64,000 nucleotides of DNA from Pseudomonas sp. M47T1. Lineage in GTDB: Bacteria > Pseudomonadota > Gammaproteobacteria > Pseudomonadales > Pseudomonadaceae. Position numbers and translations under genes: made by a program. The stretch is taken from NCBI RefSeq assembly GCF_000263855.1, contig NZ_AJWX01000004.1:310001-374000 (forward strand), read 5' to 3'. Shown here one piece after another: positions 63,610 to 64,000 of the stretch. The notes under the pieces were generated by a model. That model was given only the letters and a program-made list of their open reading frames with translations. It was not told the origin of the DNA and did no database searches. Numbering within the stretch: the first letter of the stretch is position 1; each line of letters starts with the position of its first letter.

Positions 63610-64000
63610 GTCAAATCTCCTGCTTGATCTTATTGAGTTAACCAGCGCACTACGGATGGCGCAGCTGGGGCGGCCGATCAGCACGATCCCGCCTGAAAAC
63701 AGCGGGGCGCGGCATTTTGCAGGCGTTGTGGCAGGCCTTCAACCAGTTATGAAGGGTGACGGCACAATCACTACAAGTCACCCTGTGACCGATTGCCGCA
63801 ACATACCCCTTCAAGCCCCGGTGGCTCGGGCTTTCCAGCTTTTTTGTAGGGTTTTAATATTTTTTTACATTAGCCCGATGAATGGGCCACGACAGGCCGC
63901 TGAACTGGCTGTAGGCCATGTAGAACGGGGTGTTCAGCAAATTTTACAGAATGGCGTAACAGTCTGCGCAAATACGACATTTACTTATATCTGTAGGCGT
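63610..64000. other. Region upstream of pntAA to the right edge
   Basis: These 391 bases should contain the leftward pnt promoter. A perfect 8-bp inverted repeat, AGGGTGAC at 63753-63760 and GTCACCCT at 63777-63784, lies about 145 bases upstream of the GTG and could be an operator. The AT-rich run near 63845-63870 and the edge of the window probably hold promoters, but I cannot assign them. No gene is visible. Confidence 0.5.

Overview
This window is chromosomal DNA of a fluorescent Pseudomonas, most likely of the P. putida group. I infer this from gene order and protein resemblance recalled from memory, from high GC with strongly biased codon use, and from Pseudomonas-type REP palindromes between genes. 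I see no phage, insertion sequence, CRISPR array, tRNA or rRNA. Almost all of it reads as core genome.

Layout. (1) 1-5287: the tail of a cytochrome c, a PA0069-type radical SAM protein under a near-perfect LexA (SOS) box, a decayed small reading frame, a beta-carbonic anhydrase beside a SulP anion transporter, and a conserved hypothetical gene. (2) 5489-14017: the aa3 cytochrome c oxidase locus, with structural subunits (coxB, coxA, coxC), copper insertion (ctaG, sco, a Sco-like protein), SURF1, and heme A synthesis (ctaA, cyoE). A tiny DUF2909 gene lies antisense inside it. (3) 14122-16650: metNIQ methionine uptake. (4) 16917-19055: large-subunit catalase katE. (5) 19204-23048: zinc homeostasis, with zur-znuC-znuB-lipoprotein divergent from znuA across a candidate Zur box. 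(6) 23106-28318: thrB, a DUF2782 gene, polA, the envelope-stress sRNA ersA (between polA and engB, in the Spot 42 position) and engB. (7) 28574-41184: an envelope and signalling block with cytochrome c4, dsbA, an EEP-family phosphatase/nuclease, the diguanylate cyclase dgcH, the amidase ampDh2, a CSS-EAL phosphodiesterase, kinB/algB, a triple-BON periplasmic protein, and a three-gene cluster (small membrane protein, DUF1328, Ivy-like) behind a consensus sigma54 promoter. (8) 41185-44625: a long structured leader with a strong terminator and two candidate AauR boxes, then gltP and a nucleoside-recognition/Gate membrane protein. (9) 44595-48084: a second Mla-type lipid transport operon whose permease gene carries a frameshift. 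(10) 48244-54862: membrane and peptidase genes (DUF5924, M16, Na/Pi-type, TerC, CitMHS). (11) 55140-58694: an uncharacterised operon of an HExxH/DUF4105 exported protein plus three tandem DUF2388 proteins, then a DUF1127 gene. (12) 59017-63609: an acetyl-CoA hydrolase/CoA-transferase and the pntAA-pntAB-pntB transhydrogenase operon.

The best leads are regulatory or small: the SOS box on the radical SAM gene, the ersA promoter and terminator, the sigma54 promoter next to algB that would drive an Ivy-like gene with an altered inhibitory loop, the structured RNA and AauR sites before gltP, the DUF4105/DUF2388 operon, a 40-codon ORF stop-start coupled to cytochrome c4, and three 88-bp REPIN-like elements. 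Gene names, lengths and motif positions were read from the sequence. Family assignments are from recognition and were not checked by database search.
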